Shown here: in pieces, positions 1 through 8,572 of the stretch
Numbering within the stretch: position 1 is the stretch's first letter
Layout: each line of letters starts with the position of its first letter
NCBI GenBank assembly: GCA_002068935.1
Contig: MWBF01000006.1
Coordinates: 1-35,696 of the forward strand
Source: Chloroflexi bacterium ADurb.Bin325
GTDB lineage: Bacteria > Chloroflexota > Anaerolineae > CG2-30-64-16
Direction: 5' to 3'
DNA: 35,696 nt
Program-made: the position numbers and the translations under genes
The notes under the pieces: generated by a model
What the model saw: only the letters and a program-made list of their open reading frames with translations
Databases searched by the model: none
Told to the model about the DNA's origin: nothing

Positions 1-1
1 C

Positions 2-1564
2 GTGCCGGCCGGCTGGCGGGGCGAGCGCATCTTCCTGCGCGTGGGCTCCGCCGTCTATCTTGCGACGGTTTATGTCAATGGGCAGAAGGTCGGCGTCCAC
101 GAGGGCGGCCACCTGCCCTTTGCGTTCGAGATCTCCGACCACATCCGGTGGGGCGAGGAGAACGTCATCGCCATCAGCGTCGAGAACGAGCTCAAGCCGA
201 GCCGTGTGCCGTCGGGCAACATGCCCCGCGGCACGGGCATGGACCTGGCCGTAACCACCCCGCGCACGACATACGATTTCTACCCCTTTTGCGGCATCCA
301 CCGGCCGGTTGTGTTATACTCCGTGCCGCAGACCTGCATCGAGGACGTGACCGTCGTCACCACCATCGATGACGCGACCGGGATCGTGCAGGTGACGGCC
401 CGGCTGAACAGCGCGGTCGCTGCGCCGGGCGCGGTCGAGCTGCGCGGCGACGCCGCGGTGCAGGACGCGGAGCTGGCCTTTGTCGACGGCGTCGCCAGCG
501 CCGAGCTGCGCGTCCCCGCGGCGCGTCTCTGGTCCGACCGCGACCCGTATCTCTACGACCTGACCGTCAGGGCTGCCGGCGACGAGTACAGCCTCAAGGT
601 CGGCATCCGCACCATTGCCGTGGAGGGCCCGCACATCCTGCTTAACGGCCAGCCCGTCAAGCTGAACGGCTTCGGCCGGCACGAAGATTTCCCGGCCAGC
701 GGCAAGGGCCTGAACCTGCCCTTGATCGTCAAGGACTATCAGTTGATGCGCTGGACCGGCGCCAACGCCTATCGCACCTCGCACTACCCGTACAGCGAGG
801 AGGAGATGCAGATGGCGGATCGCGAGGGGTTCCTCATCATCGACGAGATCCCCGCGGTCAGCCTCCAGATGAGCGACGAGGCCAACTTCCCCGAACGGCT
901 GCGCATGTGCTTGCAGCAGATCGAGGAGCTGATCGCGCGCGACAAGAACCATCCGTCCGTGGTCATGTGGTGCGTGGCGAACGAGCCCATGCCGGCCGGC
1001 CTCAACATCGGCGCGGCGGGCGCGGTCGGATCCGAGATCGAGGAGCGCAACCGGCCGGGCAAGCAGTTCCTGGATACGGAGATCGCGCACGCTCGCGCGC
1101 TCGACCCGACCCGGCCCGTGACCATCGCGACCATCATGGGCGGCCCGCAGAACTGGGTAGAGCAGTGCGACGTCATCTGCATGAACCGCTACTGGGGCTG
1201 GTATGCGCTCGGCGGCCAGTTGGACGTTGCCCGGAAGAGCCTCGAAGCGGAGCTCGACCAGACCTGGCATCGGTGGCAGAAGCCGATCATCATGACCGAG
1301 TTCGGCGCGGACACCATCCCCGGCTATCACGGCCATCCGAGCGTCATGTGGACCGAGGAGTATCAGGCCGATTACCTCCGCTTCCACCTCGAGGTGGCCG
1401 CGGAGCGCGAGTTTGTCGCGGGGATGCAGGTCTGGAACTTTGCTGATTTCGCCGCCGTGCAGAGCATCATGCGCGTGGGCGGCGTCAACCATAAGGGCGT
1501 CTTCACGCGCACGCGCACGCCCAAGATGGCCGCGCACGTGCTGCGGGAATTTTGGGCCAGATAG
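2..1564 (+). CDS. uidA: Beta-glucuronidase (GH2), 5'-truncated by window edge
   Basis: This retaining glycoside hydrolase would release D-glucuronate from beta-glucuronides. About 520 residues are visible, and roughly 85 N-terminal residues of the sugar-binding domain lie upstream of the window, so the GTG at 2 is not the real start. The order is the end of the jelly-roll domain, an immunoglobulin-like domain (about 110-205) and a TIM barrel. The acid/base Glu is E328 in VANEP and the nucleophile is E433 in MTEFGAD. The N-H-K at 496-498, followed by GVFTRTRTPK, matches the NxK motif that binds the glucuronate carboxylate in beta-glucuronidases and is absent from beta-galactosidases of the family. 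That makes the substrate call firm. No signal peptide can be judged. The uronate isomerase gene starts 22 bp downstream and handles the product. Confidence 0.93.
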   Translation: MPAGWRGERIFLRVGSAVYLATVYVNGQKVGVHEGGHLPFAFEISDHIRWGEENVIAISVENELKPSRVPSGNMPRGTGMDLAVTTPRTTYDFYPFCGIHRPVVLYSVPQTCIEDVTVVTTIDDATGIVQVTARLNSAVAAPGAVELRGDAAVQDAELAFVDGVASAELRVPAARLWSDRDPYLYDLTVRAAGDEYSLKVGIRTIAVEGPHILLNGQPVKLNGFGRHEDFPASGKGLNLPLIVKDYQLMRWTGANAYRTSHYPYSEEEMQMADREGFLIIDEIPAVSLQMSDEANFPERLRMCLQQIEELIARDKNHPSVVMWCVANEPMPAGLNIGAAGAVGSEIEERNRPGKQFLDTEIAHARALDPTRPVTIATIMGGPQNWVEQCDVICMNRYWGWYALGGQLDVARKSLEAELDQTWHRWQKPIIMTEFGADTIPGYHGHPSVMWTEEYQADYLRFHLEVAAEREFVAGMQVWNFADFAAVQSIMRVGGVNHKGVFTRTRTPKMAAHVLREFWAR

Positions 1565-1586
1565 GAACGCCGCCACGGGAGGAGCC

Positions 1587-3014
1587 ATGTCTGAACCGTT
1601 GTTGTCTCCGGATCGCTTTTTCGCGCCCGAGCCCGCGCAGCGCCGCATCGCGCGCGAGCTCTACGAGGGCATCGCCGACCTGCCCATCGTCAGCCCGCAC
1701 GGCCATGTCGATCCCGCGCTGCTGGCCGACGAGGACGCGACCTTCGGCACGCCCGCCGACCTGTTCATCATCCCCGACCACTATGTGTTCCGCATGCTCT
1801 ACTCCCAGGGCGTTTCGCTGGAGTCGCTCGGCATCCCCAGGCGGCCCGATGCGCCCGCGGGACCGGCCAGCGAGACGGATCATCGGAAGATCTGGCAGGT
1901 CTTCGCCGACCACTTCTACCTCTTCCGCGGCACGCCCAGCGGCGTCTGGCTGGCGCACGAGCTGTACGAGGTGTTCGGCATCCGGCAGAAGCTGACGGCC
2001 GCAACCGCGCAGGCCATCTACGACGAGCTGGCCGACAAACTGGCGCAGCCGGCCTTTTCTCCCCGCGCGCTGTTCGACCGCTTCAAGATCGAGGTGCTCT
2101 GCACGACCGACGGCCCGGCCGACTCGCTGGCCCAGCATCGGCGCATCCGTGAGTCGGGCTGGCCGGGCGTCGTCCGGCCGACCTTCCGGCCCGACGCCGT
2201 GACCAACCTCAGCCTGCCCGCCTGGAAGGCGAACATCGAGGCGCTGGGCGCGGTCGTCGGCCGGGAGATCACCACGGCCCGCGGCCTCGTCGCCGCGCTG
2301 GAGGAGCGCCGGGCCTTCTTCAAGAGCATGGGCGCGACCTCCACCGACAGCGGCGTGGAGACGCCCTACACCGAGACCCTGTCCGAGCACGACGCGGAGG
2401 CCATCTTTGCGCGGGCGCGGGCCGGCAAGGCCACGCCGGACGATGTGCGGCGCTTCACGGGCCACATGCTCCTCGAGATGGCGCGCATGAGCGTCGAGGA
2501 CGGGCTGGTGATGCAGCTCCACGCGGGCTGCGACCGCAACCACAACCCGCTCATCCAGGCGACGTTCGGCCCGGACAAGGGCGCGGACATCCCGATCGCG
2601 ATCGAGTGGGTGCGCAGCCTCAAGCCGCTGACCGACCGCTTCGGCAACGACCCGCGGCTGACGCTGGTGCTCTTCACGCTGGACGAGACCGGCTATGCGC
2701 GCGAGATGGCGCCGCTGGCCGGCCACTATCCGGCGCTCAGGCTCGGCCCGCCCTGGTGGTTCCACGACAGCATCAACGGCCTGGCCCGCTACTTCGACCA
2801 GGTGATGGAGACGGCCGGCCTCTACAACACCGCCGGCTTCATCGACGACACGCGCGCCTTCGTCTCGATCCCGGCGCGACACGATGTCTGGCGGCGGACG
2901 TCGGCCAACTGGCTGGCCGGGCTGGTCGTGCGCGGCATGATCGACATGGCCGAGGCGGTCGAGATGGCCGCTGACATGGCGACCGGCCTGGCGCGCCGGA
3001 CCTTCAAGCTCTAG
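1587..3014 (+). CDS. uxaC: Uronate (glucuronate) isomerase
   Basis: This enzyme interconverts D-glucuronate and D-fructuronate, or galacturonate and tagaturonate, as the first cytosolic step of uronate breakdown. It has 475 residues, the usual length of the family (about 470). It belongs to the amidohydrolase superfamily: the metal-binding H-G-H is at residues 38-40 (SPHGHVDP), and the conserved segment IPDHYVFRMLYSQG follows. A CTTDGPADSLAQH block corresponds to the conserved T-D-D/G-P region of UxaC. The ATG at 1587 is preceded by GGGAGGAG at 1577-1584, so the longer upstream open frame from 1413, which runs through the end of uidA, is not used. The gene follows beta-glucuronidase by 22 bp, which fits a glucuronide-utilisation operon. 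Confidence 0.92.
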   Translation: MSEPLLSPDRFFAPEPAQRRIARELYEGIADLPIVSPHGHVDPALLADEDATFGTPADLFIIPDHYVFRMLYSQGVSLESLGIPRRPDAPAGPASETDHRKIWQVFADHFYLFRGTPSGVWLAHELYEVFGIRQKLTAATAQAIYDELADKLAQPAFSPRALFDRFKIEVLCTTDGPADSLAQHRRIRESGWPGVVRPTFRPDAVTNLSLPAWKANIEALGAVVGREITTARGLVAALEERRAFFKSMGATSTDSGVETPYTETLSEHDAEAIFARARAGKATPDDVRRFTGHMLLEMARMSVEDGLVMQLHAGCDRNHNPLIQATFGPDKGADIPIAIEWVRSLKPLTDRFGNDPRLTLVLFTLDETGYAREMAPLAGHYPALRLGPPWWFHDSINGLARYFDQVMETAGLYNTAGFIDDTRAFVSIPARHDVWRRTSANWLAGLVVRGMIDMAEAVEMAADMATGLARRTFKL

Positions 3015-3050
3015 GCGCGGGGCGCAGCCGCCAAAGGAGGATCGCAGCGC

Positions 3051-4331
3051 ATGGTTATCGCTCAAGCTAGCGCGCAACAGGCCGCCTCGCAGGACGGCCT
3101 CCTGACGCGCGACCGGATCAGGGAGACCCTTGTTCGGGGGTTGGGCGGCAAGCTGGCCGGGCAGAAGGTGCTCGTGCTCATCCCCGACCACACCCGCTCG
3201 CTGCCGCTGCCCGAGCTCTTCCGCCTGGTCGTCGAGACCCTGCACGACGTGCGCGAGCTCAACGTGATGGTCGCGCTGGGCACGCACCCCGGCTACGACG
3301 AGGCCGGGCTCAACCGCCTGGTCGGCATCACCGCGGAGGAGCGCGCAACCACCTACAGACACGTCGGCCTGCTGAACCACGCCTGGAACGACCCGGCCGC
3401 CCTGGTCTCGCTGGGCCTGATGGGCAAGGACGAGATCAAGCAGCTCGCGGGGGCCAGCTACCACTTCTCGCTGCCGGACGAGATCGACATCCGCATCAAC
3501 CGGGCCGCGCTGGAGCACGACCACATCGTCATCGTCGGCCCGACCTTTCCGCACGAGGTGGTCGGCTTTTCGGGCGGCGCAAAATACCTCTTCCCCGGCA
3601 TCTCCGGGCCGGACGTCATCAACGCGACCCACTGGCTGGGCGCGCTGGCGACCGTCGTGGGCACCATCGGCGTCAAGGACACGCCGGTGCGCGCGGTCAT
3701 CCATGCGGCGGCCGCGCGGCTGAGGACGCCGACGACGCTCGTCGCCCTGATCGTGCAGGGCCGCGACCTCTCCGACATGTTCATCGGCGATATGTACGAG
3801 ACCTGGGAGGCGGCCGCGGATGTGTCCTCGGAGCGACACATCAAGTGGTGCGCGCGCCCGTACAAGCGCGTGCTGTCCACCTGCCCGCCGATGTACGACG
3901 AGCTGTGGACCGCGGGCAAGTGCATGTACAAGATGGAGCCGGTGGTGGAGGTCGGCGGCGAGCTCATCATCTATGCGCCGCACCTGGCGGTCGTCAGCCC
4001 GGTCCACGGCAAGTACATCTACGAGGCGGGCTATCACATCCTGCCCTACTTCCTCCAGGACTGGGAGCGTTACAAGCATCTGCCGTTGGGCGCGCTGGCG
4101 CACTGCACGCACGTGCGCGGCTCCGGCGTGATGGAGGACGGAGTCGAACGGCCCAACGTCCGGCTGGTGCTTGCGAGCAAGATCCCGCCCGAGGAATGCG
4201 CCCGGCTGAACCTGGGCTACATGGATCCGGCAACGATCGACCCGGCCGACTGGCAGGGCCGCGAGGACGAAGGCGTCCTCTATGTCGCCAAGGCCGGCGA
4301 AATGCTCTACAAAGTGAGGGGGAAATCATGA
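3051..4331 (+). CDS. LarA-family nickel-pincer racemase/epimerase homologue
   Basis: This is a 426-residue member of the lactate racemase LarA (DUF2088) family, whose enzymes racemise or epimerise alpha-hydroxyacids using a nickel pincer nucleotide. All residues known to matter in Lactobacillus plantarum LarA have counterparts. D46 and R49 in IPDHTR match the DxTR motif, and H79 in LGTHP matches H108. H168 matches H174, K178 in SGGAKYLFPG matches the cofactor-tethering K184, H194 matches the nickel ligand H200, and K290 matches K298. The H168-K178 and K178-H194 spacings (10 and 16) equal those of LarA. The larB, larC and larE maturation genes are not in the window. AAAGGAGG at 3033-3040 supports the ATG. 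The stop overlaps the next start (ATGA). Its place between uronate isomerase and a KDG-kinase-like gene suggests a sugar-acid substrate such as gluconate or mannonate rather than lactate; this is inference. Confidence 0.85.
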   Translation: MVIAQASAQQAASQDGLLTRDRIRETLVRGLGGKLAGQKVLVLIPDHTRSLPLPELFRLVVETLHDVRELNVMVALGTHPGYDEAGLNRLVGITAEERATTYRHVGLLNHAWNDPAALVSLGLMGKDEIKQLAGASYHFSLPDEIDIRINRAALEHDHIVIVGPTFPHEVVGFSGGAKYLFPGISGPDVINATHWLGALATVVGTIGVKDTPVRAVIHAAAARLRTPTTLVALIVQGRDLSDMFIGDMYETWEAAADVSSERHIKWCARPYKRVLSTCPPMYDELWTAGKCMYKMEPVVEVGGELIIYAPHLAVVSPVHGKYIYEAGYHILPYFLQDWERYKHLPLGALAHCTHVRGSGVMEDGVERPNVRLVLASKIPPEECARLNLGYMDPATIDPADWQGREDEGVLYVAKAGEMLYKVRGKS

Positions 4332-5410
4332 AATATGGGCTGAACATCAAATCCGAGGCCGCGCTGGATTTCGTGTCGCTGGGCGCGCTCGTCCACCGGC
4401 TGGATCCGGGCGTCATCCCGTTCCGCAAGGCCACCCACTGCGACATCCACGTCAGCGGCGGCGAGTTCAACGTGGCGGCAAACCTGTCGGACTGCTTCAA
4501 TCTCAAGACGGGGATCGTGACCGCGATGGTGAACTACCCGATCGGCGCGCTGATCGCGGAGCGCGTGCGCGTGATGGGCGTCACGCCGTTCTACAAGTAC
4601 TTCGAGCACAACGGCGTCACCGGCCCGAACATGGCGACGGTCTACAGCGACCGGGGCCAGGGCGTGCGTGCGCCGGTCGTCTTCTACAACCGCTGCAACG
4701 AGGCCGCCGCGCAGCTCAAGCCGGGCGACATCGACTGGGGACACGTGTTCGCCGGCGGGGTGCGCTGGTTCCACAGCGGCGGCATCTTCGCCGCGCTCTC
4801 GGAGACGACGGGCGAACTCATCATCGAGGGGATGAAGGCCGCAAAGGCCGCGGGCGCGGTGACCTCGATCGACCTCAACTATCGCGCCAAGCTGTGGAAC
4901 ATCTGGGGCGGCCACGAGGTGGCGCTCAAGGTGCTCCGGGGCATCGTCGAGCACGTCGATGTCATCGTCGGCAACGAGGAAGATCTCCAGATGGGCCTCG
5001 GCATCCCGGGGCCGGAGGTGGCGGCCAGATCCAAGCTCGACCCGAGCGTCTTCTTCGGCATGATCGACAAGGTGACGGCGATGTACCCCAACGTCAAGAT
5101 CGTGGCGACCACGCTGCGCGAGGTTCACTCGACCAACCGGCACAGTTGGGGCGCGGTGGCCTGGATCGACGGCAAGACCTACGAATCGCACACCTGCGAG
5201 CTGGACGTGCTGGATCGCGTCGGCGGCGGCGACGGATACGCCTCAGGGTTCTTCTACGGGCTGTTGACGGGCGCGTCCGAGCAGGAGGCGGTCAACCTCG
5301 GCTGGGCGCACGGCGCGCTGCTCACCACCTTCCCCGGCGACACGACGATGGCGACCGCGGATCAGGTTCGGGCCTTTGCGCAGGGCGGCTCGGCCAGAAT
5401 ACAGCGTTAG
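4328..5410 (+). CDS. kdgK: PfkB-family sugar kinase, probably 2-keto-3-deoxygluconate kinase
   Basis: This 360-residue ribokinase/PfkB-fold kinase probably phosphorylates 2-keto-3-deoxygluconate to KDPG. The N-terminal substrate motif SGGEFNVAANL is at residues 43-53. IDLNYRAKLW at 181-190 matches the family segment that follows the substrate pocket in KDG kinases, and NEEDLQ is at 216-221. The catalytic Asp is D302 in the anion-hole motif RVGGGDGYASG. The ATG at 4328 overlaps the larA-like stop by four bases, so translation is likely coupled. Context (beta-glucuronidase and uronate isomerase upstream, mannonate dehydratase elsewhere in the window) favours KDG over fructose or ribose. A KDPG aldolase is not present nearby, and substrate specificity is not proven by sequence alone. 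Confidence 0.82.
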   Translation: MKYGLNIKSEAALDFVSLGALVHRLDPGVIPFRKATHCDIHVSGGEFNVAANLSDCFNLKTGIVTAMVNYPIGALIAERVRVMGVTPFYKYFEHNGVTGPNMATVYSDRGQGVRAPVVFYNRCNEAAAQLKPGDIDWGHVFAGGVRWFHSGGIFAALSETTGELIIEGMKAAKAAGAVTSIDLNYRAKLWNIWGGHEVALKVLRGIVEHVDVIVGNEEDLQMGLGIPGPEVAARSKLDPSVFFGMIDKVTAMYPNVKIVATTLREVHSTNRHSWGAVAWIDGKTYESHTCELDVLDRVGGGDGYASGFFYGLLTGASEQEAVNLGWAHGALLTTFPGDTTMATADQVRAFAQGGSARIQR

Positions 5411-5427
5411 AAGTCAAGGAGCAATCA

Positions 5428-6555
5428 GTGAACACGACACGGCAACTGTACGAAGTCGGCCAATCGATCTGGTATGATAATATCGAACGCCGCATGTTGA
5501 ACAACGGAGACCTGGCAGGCATGATCGCGCGCGGCGAGGTCCGCGGCGTCACATCCAACCCGACCATCTTCATGCACGCGATGACCAAGGCGCATGACTA
5601 CGATGCGAGCCTGACCGCGCTGGCGCGCGCCGGCAAGACGGCCGAGGAGATCTTCTGGGATCTGGCCATCGAGGACATCCAGACCGCGACCGACCTGTTT
5701 CGGCCCCTCTACGAGGAGAGCAAGGGCGGCGACGGCTACGTCAGCCTGGAGGTCAACCCCTATCTGGCCAACGACGCCGCGGTTACGCTGGCGGAGGTCA
5801 AGCGGCTCTGGGCGCTCGTGAACCGGCCCAACCTGATGATCAAGATCCCGGCGACGCTGGAGGCCCTGCCGGCGATCCGGGACGCGCTCGCGGCGGGCAT
5901 CAACATCAACATCACCCTCATCTTCTCCCGCGCGCGCTACTGGGCGGTCATGGAGGCCTTCCTCAGCGGCCTCGAAAGCCGGCTGGCCGCCGGTCAGCCG
6001 ATCGACACGATCGCATCGGTCGCCTCCTTCTTCGTCTCGCGCGTCGACACGAAGGTGGACGCGCGGCTCAACGAGATCATCGCCCAGGGCGGCGCGCGCG
6101 CCGAGGAGGCGACCGCAAACCTGGGCCGGGCCGCGATCGCCAACACCCGCCTGGCCTACAACGACTACAAGATCATCTTCAACTCGGAGCGCTTTGCAAA
6201 GCTCGCCGCGCACGGCGCGCGCGCCCAGCGCCCGCTGTGGGCCTCGACCAGCACCAAGAACCCGGCCTACCGCGATGTGGTCTACGTCGAGGAGCTGATC
6301 GGGCGGAACACGGTCAACACCATACCGTCCGTGACCCTGGCCGCGTTCCTGGATCATGGCGTCGTGCGCCCCGACAGCGTGGAGGAGGGCATCCCCGAGG
6401 CGTACCAAACCTTCGCCCGACTGGAGACGCTGGGCATCGTCATGTCTGACGTCACGCACGAGCTCGAGGTCGAGGGCGTCGAGACCTTTGCCGGCGCCTG
6501 GCGCACGCTCCTGGACGCGATGGAGACGAGCCGCCGGGCCGTGACCGGAGAGTGA
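5428..6555 (+). CDS. tal: Transaldolase
   Basis: Transaldolase transfers a dihydroxyacetone unit between sedoheptulose-7-phosphate and glyceraldehyde-3-phosphate in the non-oxidative pentose phosphate pathway. At 375 residues it is the longer bacterial type, as in actinobacteria and Chloroflexota. Diagnostic blocks are QSIWYDNIERR at 12-22, VTSNPTIF at 41-48 and NLMIKIPAT at 135-143, in which K139 is the Schiff-base lysine. WASTSTKNPAYRD later in the protein is also typical. The start is a GTG at 5428 with AAGGAG at 5416-5421, six bases upstream. An open frame runs in the same phase from 4894 through kdgK but is a shadow. It lies 17 bp after kdgK and just before rpiA, forming a pentose-phosphate pair inside the uronate operon. 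Confidence 0.94.
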   Translation: MNTTRQLYEVGQSIWYDNIERRMLNNGDLAGMIARGEVRGVTSNPTIFMHAMTKAHDYDASLTALARAGKTAEEIFWDLAIEDIQTATDLFRPLYEESKGGDGYVSLEVNPYLANDAAVTLAEVKRLWALVNRPNLMIKIPATLEALPAIRDALAAGININITLIFSRARYWAVMEAFLSGLESRLAAGQPIDTIASVASFFVSRVDTKVDARLNEIIAQGGARAEEATANLGRAAIANTRLAYNDYKIIFNSERFAKLAAHGARAQRPLWASTSTKNPAYRDVVYVEELIGRNTVNTIPSVTLAAFLDHGVVRPDSVEEGIPEAYQTFARLETLGIVMSDVTHELEVEGVETFAGAWRTLLDAMETSRRAVTGE

Positions 6556-6560
6556 GGCCC

Positions 6561-7286
6561 ATGGGCGGCGCCCCCCAACAGTCCTTGAAGCAGCAGGCCG
6601 CAGACCAGGTGCTCACCTATATCCGGCCCGGCATGATCGTCGGGCTTGGCGCGGGCAGCACCGCGCTGCTGGCAGTCCGCGGCCTGGCGGCCCGGCTCGC
6701 GCGCGGCGAGCTGGCCGACATCAAGGGGATCCCCTGCTCGCGCGCGATCGAGGCCGAGGCGCGCGCGCTGGGCATCCCGCTCACCACGCTGGAAGAGGAG
6801 CAGGCCGACGCCGACGGCCGTGTCATCGACTTCACCTTCGACGGCGCGGACGAGGTGGACCCGGCCCTCAACCTGATCAAGGGCGGGGGCGGCGCGCTGC
6901 TGCACGAGAAGATCGTGGCGCAGGCCAGCCGCCGCGAGGTCATCATCGTGGACGAGTCCAAGCTGTCGCCGACGCTGGGCGTCCGCTGGGCCGTGCCGGT
7001 CGAGGTCGTCCCGTTCGGCTGGCGCACGCAGGCCGCCTATCTGGAGTCGCTCGGCGGCCGGCCGCGCCTGCGGCCCGGCGACGATGGCCGGCCGTACGTG
7101 ACCGACCAGGGGAACTTGATCCTCGACAGCGCGTTCGGGCCGATCGATGACCCGGCGCGGCTGGCCGCGCGGCTGGACGCCCGGACCGGCATCGTCTGTC
7201 ATGGGCTGTTTCTGCAACTGGCCGATGAGGTGATCGTCGCCGGGGCCGCGGGGCTCCGCCGGCTGACCCGGCCGGACAGGCCATAG
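6561..7286 (+). CDS. rpiA: Ribose-5-phosphate isomerase A
   Basis: RpiA interconverts ribulose-5-phosphate and ribose-5-phosphate in the cytosol. The protein has 241 residues from the ATG at 6561. The phosphate-binding VGLGAGST is at 27-34, DGADEVD at 94-100 and KGGGGALLHEKI at 107-118, with E116 matching the catalytic Glu of the family. The start is ambiguous: an in-frame GTG at 6552 overlaps the transaldolase stop (GTGA), while the ATG at 6561 sits 10 bases after GGAG at 6547-6550 and gives the usual short lead before ALKQQAA-like sequence. I prefer the ATG. The tight junction with tal indicates co-transcription and probably coupled translation. Confidence 0.94.
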   Translation: MGGAPQQSLKQQAADQVLTYIRPGMIVGLGAGSTALLAVRGLAARLARGELADIKGIPCSRAIEAEARALGIPLTTLEEEQADADGRVIDFTFDGADEVDPALNLIKGGGGALLHEKIVAQASRREVIIVDESKLSPTLGVRWAVPVEVVPFGWRTQAAYLESLGGRPRLRPGDDGRPYVTDQGNLILDSAFGPIDDPARLAARLDARTGIVCHGLFLQLADEVIVAGAAGLRRLTRPDRP

Positions 7287-7316
7287 GCAATCTTCTTGAT
7301 TCGAAGGAGCGAGGCG

Positions 7317-8546
7317 ATGGGCAAGATCGACAAGGTTGCGTTCTTTACCAACGAATACCCGCCGTATGTCTATGGCGGCGCCGGCGTCGTCGTCGAGTAT
7401 CTGAGCCGGGAGCTGATCGAAAAGGTGCCGCTGGAGATCCGCTGCTTCGGCGACCAGGATCTGCAACTGCCCAACCTGACCGTCAAGGGCTACGGCCCGT
7501 GGCCCGAGGCCAGGCAGAACACCGATCCGCGCTTCGGCGGCGCGCTCGACGCGCTGCACCGCAGCCTGGCGATGGCGAAGGACCGGCTCGACGCCGACAT
7601 CGTGCACGCCCATACCTGGTACGTGCAGTTCGCCGGCTTTCTCGCAAAGAAGCTGTGGGATGTCCCGTTCGTGCTGACCACGCACTCGCTGGAGCCGCTC
7701 CGGCCCTGGAAGGTGGAGCAGCTCGGCAACGCCTATCACCTGAGCGCGTGGATCGAGGACAACGGCATCACGCAGGCGGACGCGGTCATCGCGGTCTCGC
7801 AGGGGACGCGCGACGACATCCTGAACTACTTCGACGTCGACCCCGACCGGGTCAAGGTCATCTACAACGGCATCGACCTGAACCAGTATCGCCACACCGA
7901 CGAGGTCGATGCGCTGGTGAAATACGGCGTCGATCCCGCGCGGCCCTATGTGCTGTTCGTCGGCCGCGTCACGCGGCAGAAGGGCATCATCCACCTGGTG
8001 AACGCCATCCCGTACATCGACCCGTCCATCCAGGTCGTGCTGTGCGCGGGCGCGCCCGACACCCCGGCCATCGGCCAGGAGATGCAGGAGCGCGTGGCCG
8101 AGGTCAGCGCGGGCCGGCCGGGCGTCATCTGGATCCGCGAGATGCTGCCGAAGGAGCAGGTGATCCAGTACTACTCCAACGCGGCCGTGTTCTGCTGTCC
8201 CTCGGTGTATGAGCCGTTCGGCATCATCAACCTCGAGGCGATGGCGTGCGAGACCGCGGTCGTCGCCTCGGCCATCGGCGGCATCCCCGAGGTGGTGGTG
8301 CCGCCGGGCCGGGCCGGGCTCGACCCGACGGGCGAGCTGATCCCGCTGGAGCTGGAGCCGGGCACCTTCAACCCGGTCGATCCGGCAAGGTTCTCCCGCG
8401 AGCTGGCCGAGGCCATCAACGCGGTCGCGCTGAACCCGACGCTGCGCCGGACATACGAGCGCAACGGGCGCAAGCGCGTCGAGGAACACTTCAGTTGGAG
8501 CGTGATCGCGCAGCAGACGCTCGAACTATACGAATCTCTGGTATAA
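7317..8546 (+). CDS. Glycosyltransferase family 4, glycogen-synthase-like
   Basis: This 409-residue GT-B fold enzyme most resembles the actinobacterial-type glycogen synthase/GlgM group of GT4, which uses ADP-glucose to build glycogen or maltose-1-phosphate. The N-terminal [18 protein letters not shown] contains the nucleotide-sugar glycine loop. [12 protein letters not shown] segment lies in the acceptor domain. The C-terminal domain has VGRVTRQKG and then [16 protein letters not shown], the E-x7-E retaining-GT motif, followed by [11 protein letters not shown]. The ATG at 7317 follows AAGGAGCGAGG; an upstream in-frame TTG at 7296 lacks support. It lies 30 bp after rpiA and 26 bp before pgi. 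With Pgi and Pgm downstream, a role in glycogen synthesis is likely, but no glgC is present and another glucosyltransferase role is possible. Confidence 0.82.
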   Translation: MGKIDKVAFFTNEYPPYVYGGAGVVVEYLSRELIEKVPLEIRCFGDQDLQLPNLTVKGYGPWPEARQNTDPRFGGALDALHRSLAMAKDRLDADIVHAHTWYVQFAGFLAKKLWDVPFVLTTHSLEPLRPWKVEQLGNAYHLSAWIEDNGITQADAVIAVSQGTRDDILNYFDVDPDRVKVIYNGIDLNQYRHTDEVDALVKYGVDPARPYVLFVGRVTRQKGIIHLVNAIPYIDPSIQVVLCAGAPDTPAIGQEMQERVAEVSAGRPGVIWIREMLPKEQVIQYYSNAAVFCCPSVYEPFGIINLEAMACETAVVASAIGGIPEVVVPPGRAGLDPTGELIPLELEPGTFNPVDPARFSRELAEAINAVALNPTLRRTYERNGRKRVEEHFSWSVIAQQTLELYESLV

Positions 8547-8572
8547 ATCGTAACCCGTGGAAGGAGCATAAG

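Noticed and set aside
309-320. TGTTATACT, an extended -10-like sequence within beta-glucuronidase
   Set aside because: It is inside coding sequence with no new gene start downstream.
1503-4112. Very long open frame on the minus strand opposite uxaC and the larA-like gene
   Set aside because: High G+C keeps the antisense frame open; its translation is Arg/Val/Asp-rich with no family pattern, and clear enzymes lie on the other strand.
5466-5480. Extended -10-like TGGTATGATAAT inside the transaldolase gene
   Set aside because: It encodes the conserved IWYDNI block of transaldolase, 40 bp after the start codon; no -35 supports a promoter.
6354-8489. 711-codon open frame on the minus strand opposite rpiA and the GT4 gene
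   Set aside because: Low-complexity antisense shadow; no SD and no recognisable domain.
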